NCBI RefSeq assembly: GCF_949628265.1
Contig: NC_088789.1
Location: forward strand, 18,531,883-18,595,882
Direction: 5' to 3'
DNA from: Cloeon dipterum
Taxonomy: Eukaryota > Arthropoda > Insecta > Ephemeroptera > Baetidae
Length of the DNA: 64,000 nt
The notes below the pieces were generated by a model. It made no database searches. It was not told the DNA's origin and saw only the letters and a list, made by a program, of their open reading frames with translations. Below, one piece after another: positions 61,106-64,000 of this stretch. How positions within the stretch are numbered: the first letter of the stretch is position 1; each line of letters opens with the position of its first letter. The translations under genes were made by a program, and so were the position numbers.

Positions 61106-64000
61106 GCGCGCTGAACAGCTGGCACCCGAGGGTGGGTGGACCGAGTGGGGGAGGAGTCTCTGTCCGCACAAGATGCGATTCACTCTTTCTTGAATCAGTC
61201 GCTGCATGCGAGTAGGCTCACCAAAGCGCGGGTGTTATCGCTGCCACCGTCGAGGACTAATCATTCAACGACATTTCGGGAGAGGGAAGGGGTAACCAAC
61301 CGACCAATCATATTGTGGGGAGGTAGAGCCACCCTGAGTTGAGGGACCGGGACTGCCGGGTGCCGGCCGGCGCCGCGAGTGCCGCCCGCTCGCCCATAGC
61401 TCGCTCTTAGCTCGCCGGCAAACGCTCTGTTCTTCCCACTTTGCTCCGAAAAAAAATTCCCTTCAAAAATGCTGGCGGCTAACTTACATGAGAGATTGTC
61501 ACGTGATCTGGGTGTCCAAAATTCTAAAAATATACGTGAAACGCTTATTTTGTTGATTATTTTGGAGTGACTAATTTAACTTATTTATTTCACATCAAAA
61601 CAAAAAAAAACAGCTGTCAAAATTTGACATAATGACTTCAGAAATTGCCAGATTTGATCACCGAGAGTCTCCGTTTTTCAACAACATGTATGATATCACA
61701 CGGATCTATAAATAATCTCGCTGTAGTCGCGATAGAGTCACACGGCCGGCAGCGACTCAATAATTGCATTGTTTTTCAGCACAATGAACCAGTTTCAAGA
61801 CGTTTCGTGCTCGGGTAAAGAAATGGTCCGTGGCATATATAAAGTTTTTGCAAAAGGTAGAAAAAAAGCGTATACAATAGAGCCGCGGCTTGTCAAACGC
61901 TGCGCTGCATAAGCTGCATGGCGAGGCGGGTGTGCAGAAAAACGTGCAGCAGAGCAACACGTCTGTGCTGAGCTAGCGCGAGGGATGTCGTGGATGGATG
62001 ACGGCTGGAGTAATCGCGCTCTTGATTCATTCGCCAGCTCTCTTTCACCATGCTCTCTCTCTACTCTAGTATTATTACGCGCGCGCTCACGGTCAACGAC
62101 CTCGGCTGGCTCAGCCTTTTCTCACCCATTGCTGCGGCTTCTTTTGTAAACATCAACATTGTGCTCTCGATTATTAGCCTATATTTAACCCAACAGTGCA
62201 GTGAAATTTATTGTTATATGAGCAGCACACTTCTATTCACTTTTATCCCTATAGCCGCGTGTTGTCCTTTTTGCGGTGGACCAAATCTACTGAAATATTA
62301 GTGCCAAGGAGAAAATGCCCTACTCGCACTTTTTCTCTGAAATATTTTCCTCCTCTCCACTCAAGATTTAATTTGAGTGTACCGACAAGAGCAGATCGAT
62401 CTGCACAAGGTGTGTAATTATATCAGATGCTTGGGCACGCATTATTGGCTCTTTCACTTCCTAATAGAGGTATACGTGAATTATACAAGACTTGTCTTGG
62501 TTTGGCACTTTGCATTTTAATTAAGATATGATGACAAGCTTTGGCGCCGGTGTTTATAAATAATTAAACTCGGTGCTGCATTACAACATTCCTCAGACAA
62601 CTAAATAAAGCAATAGTGAAATTTTTTGTTCGTTTTATTTTTTAAATAATAAAGTTGGTCAACTCTTTTTAAGATTTTAACCCAGACGGAGCGTTCACAT
62701 GCATATACTGTGCGTATGTGTTAGTGCCTTTAAGGAAAAAGAAGCCAAAATACGCCTCGAGCCCTCCTTTAACTTATTGTGATAATTGTGCCTAAACATG
62801 AAAGTCAGTGTCCATTTGCATCATGCAAACAGGAAGTAATTTGCAATCTGGAGCAAATTCTTTTCAGAGGATTCACAATATATGCAACCGCACGTGCGCT
62901 CGGCTGCGTTGTAAAGGTTGGGAACGCCATATTCAAAAATTTCACGCCTGTCCCGCTAAAATAAAAAGGGCAAAAGTCTGAAACAAAAACTGTTGTAACG
63001 AGTGCCATTTCAATATTGTCCTTTTAAATGTTTGGTCGAGCTCTCAAAATAGCATATCATGCGCGATTCTAGAGGCTGCCCCGCTTTTCGTTGTTTGTTA
63101 TGACGAATTTTGCCCAATTTCACTCTTGTGCTCTTCTTTCCTCCAGCCAAATCGGCACTTTTTGTCGTAACACGGAAGAAAGTAGAATAAAGAGAACATG
63201 GAAATAAAGAGAGAGAAAAAAATACGAAGGAGAAAAGGAAGAAGAGAAAATCTTTCCCACGTCATTATCTGCGCGCTGATACTCTTTTTCGGCTTATACA
63301 GCTTGGTAAATGGGACAGAGAGAGCATCAAAAGAGAAGCTGAGAAGAAAGGAAATGTGTAACAAACGACACAATCATCATTTTCTTCGGCGCACCAAAGG
63401 CCAAATTATTCAATCTTAATAACTCCTCTCACCGCATCCTCTTTTATTTTGCTCCTTTTGAGCCTTTCTCTCCCGAAAGTGCTGTCAATCATTTCACACG
63501 AGGCGCGTGCCACAGCTTTGGTGTCTTTGACCTGTTCAATGCACTCTCACGGATTTATTATGAATCATTCGCTCTGCAGCATATATAGATACGCGCTGAT
63601 AGCTTTAGATTCCAAGCAATATTTTTGAGACAATTTCTGTTTTGTTTTACTCTATTTTGTTTTTTTCTCCCAAGTTAAAGGTGGAAGCGTAAAAAGTTTA
63701 TTAACCAGAATATGCTCCTCACTTTATTATCAACCAAATTTCTACATTTACCCTTTTAAAATAAGTGATTGTTCATGTGGGAAAACAGTTATAGAGATTA
63801 AATTCAAATAAACTAATCTGAATGATTGAAAATACCTCTCATATCAGAGACAATCACCCCAATAAAGGCAAATAAGTCTCTAGTTGAACTCTGTGCAAAT
63901 ATTATTGGCCCTTCAAAATTGCCAGGCGCACTGAAAATAGCCCAGGCAGCAGCTTTAATTATTGAAATGCGTTTTTGTGACCGTTGCCAATTGACTTCTC
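61106..64000. other. Region upstream of CYP18A1, no further gene recognised
   Basis: GC-rich to about 61.45 kb, AT-rich afterwards. There is a CACGTG E-box near 61499. A purine-rich stretch at about 63177-63256 overlaps a 73-codon frame on the + strand (63198-63419). That frame would encode a basic N-terminus, one hydrophobic segment (VIICALILFFGLYSLV) and a basic C-terminus; its composition is largely what an AG-rich tract gives, so I do not call it a gene. Confidence 0.5.

Noticed and set aside
63198-63419. 73-codon frame with one hydrophobic segment (possible microprotein)
   Set aside because: Its basic ends come from an AG-rich tract, and there is no independent support for translation.

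Overview
This window is nuclear DNA from an arthropod, most likely an insect. The evidence is spliced protein genes with GT..AG introns (several only about 55-110 bases long), a eukaryotic tRNA-Phe, long AT-rich intergenic DNA, and the pairing of two P450 genes of moulting-hormone metabolism. I cannot name the species from the sequence alone.

Layout from left to right. (1) Positions 750-5427, + strand: the last eight exons of a Mondo/ChREBP-type bHLH-leucine-zipper gene; its N-terminal exons lie off the left edge. (2) 7332-8840, - strand: a small secreted protein with one IGFBP-like cysteine-rich domain (SIBD/neuroparsin-like), carrying a one-base frame disruption in its last exon. (3) 10431-13247, - strand: a complete five-exon secreted astacin metalloprotease with an altered active-site signature. 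(4) About 13.3-36.6 kb: a gene-poor stretch with microsatellites, a nested cluster of tandem duplications at 23.3-26.2 kb, an E-box cluster and a few candidate transcription-factor sites. (5) 36670-36742, - strand: tRNA-Phe(GAA). (6) 37322-54603, + strand: a complete seven-exon CYP306A1 (phantom) gene with a 14.5-kb first intron. (7) 58053-60672, - strand: a complete eight-exon CYP18A1 gene, convergent with phantom across a 3.4-kb spacer. (8) 60.7-64 kb: the CYP18A1 promoter side and no further recognisable gene.

How the genes relate. CYP306A1 performs the 25-hydroxylation step of ecdysteroid synthesis, and CYP18A1 inactivates ecdysteroids by 26-hydroxylation/oxidation. One locus therefore encodes both making and removing the moulting hormone. 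The Mondo gene is a sugar-responsive transcription factor; the IGFBP-like and astacin genes encode secreted proteins. I see no sign that these three act with the P450 pair.

The points most worth checking are: the frame disruption in the IGFBP-like gene, with a possible 34-base splice-like segment around it; a hammerhead-ribozyme-like core in phantom intron 1 with a decayed relative at 7.0 kb; a long near-perfect hairpin at 45.5 kb; the Glu-to-Gln change after the third zinc histidine of the astacin; and the very long phantom first intron. I found no clear evidence for a wholly new multi-gene system.
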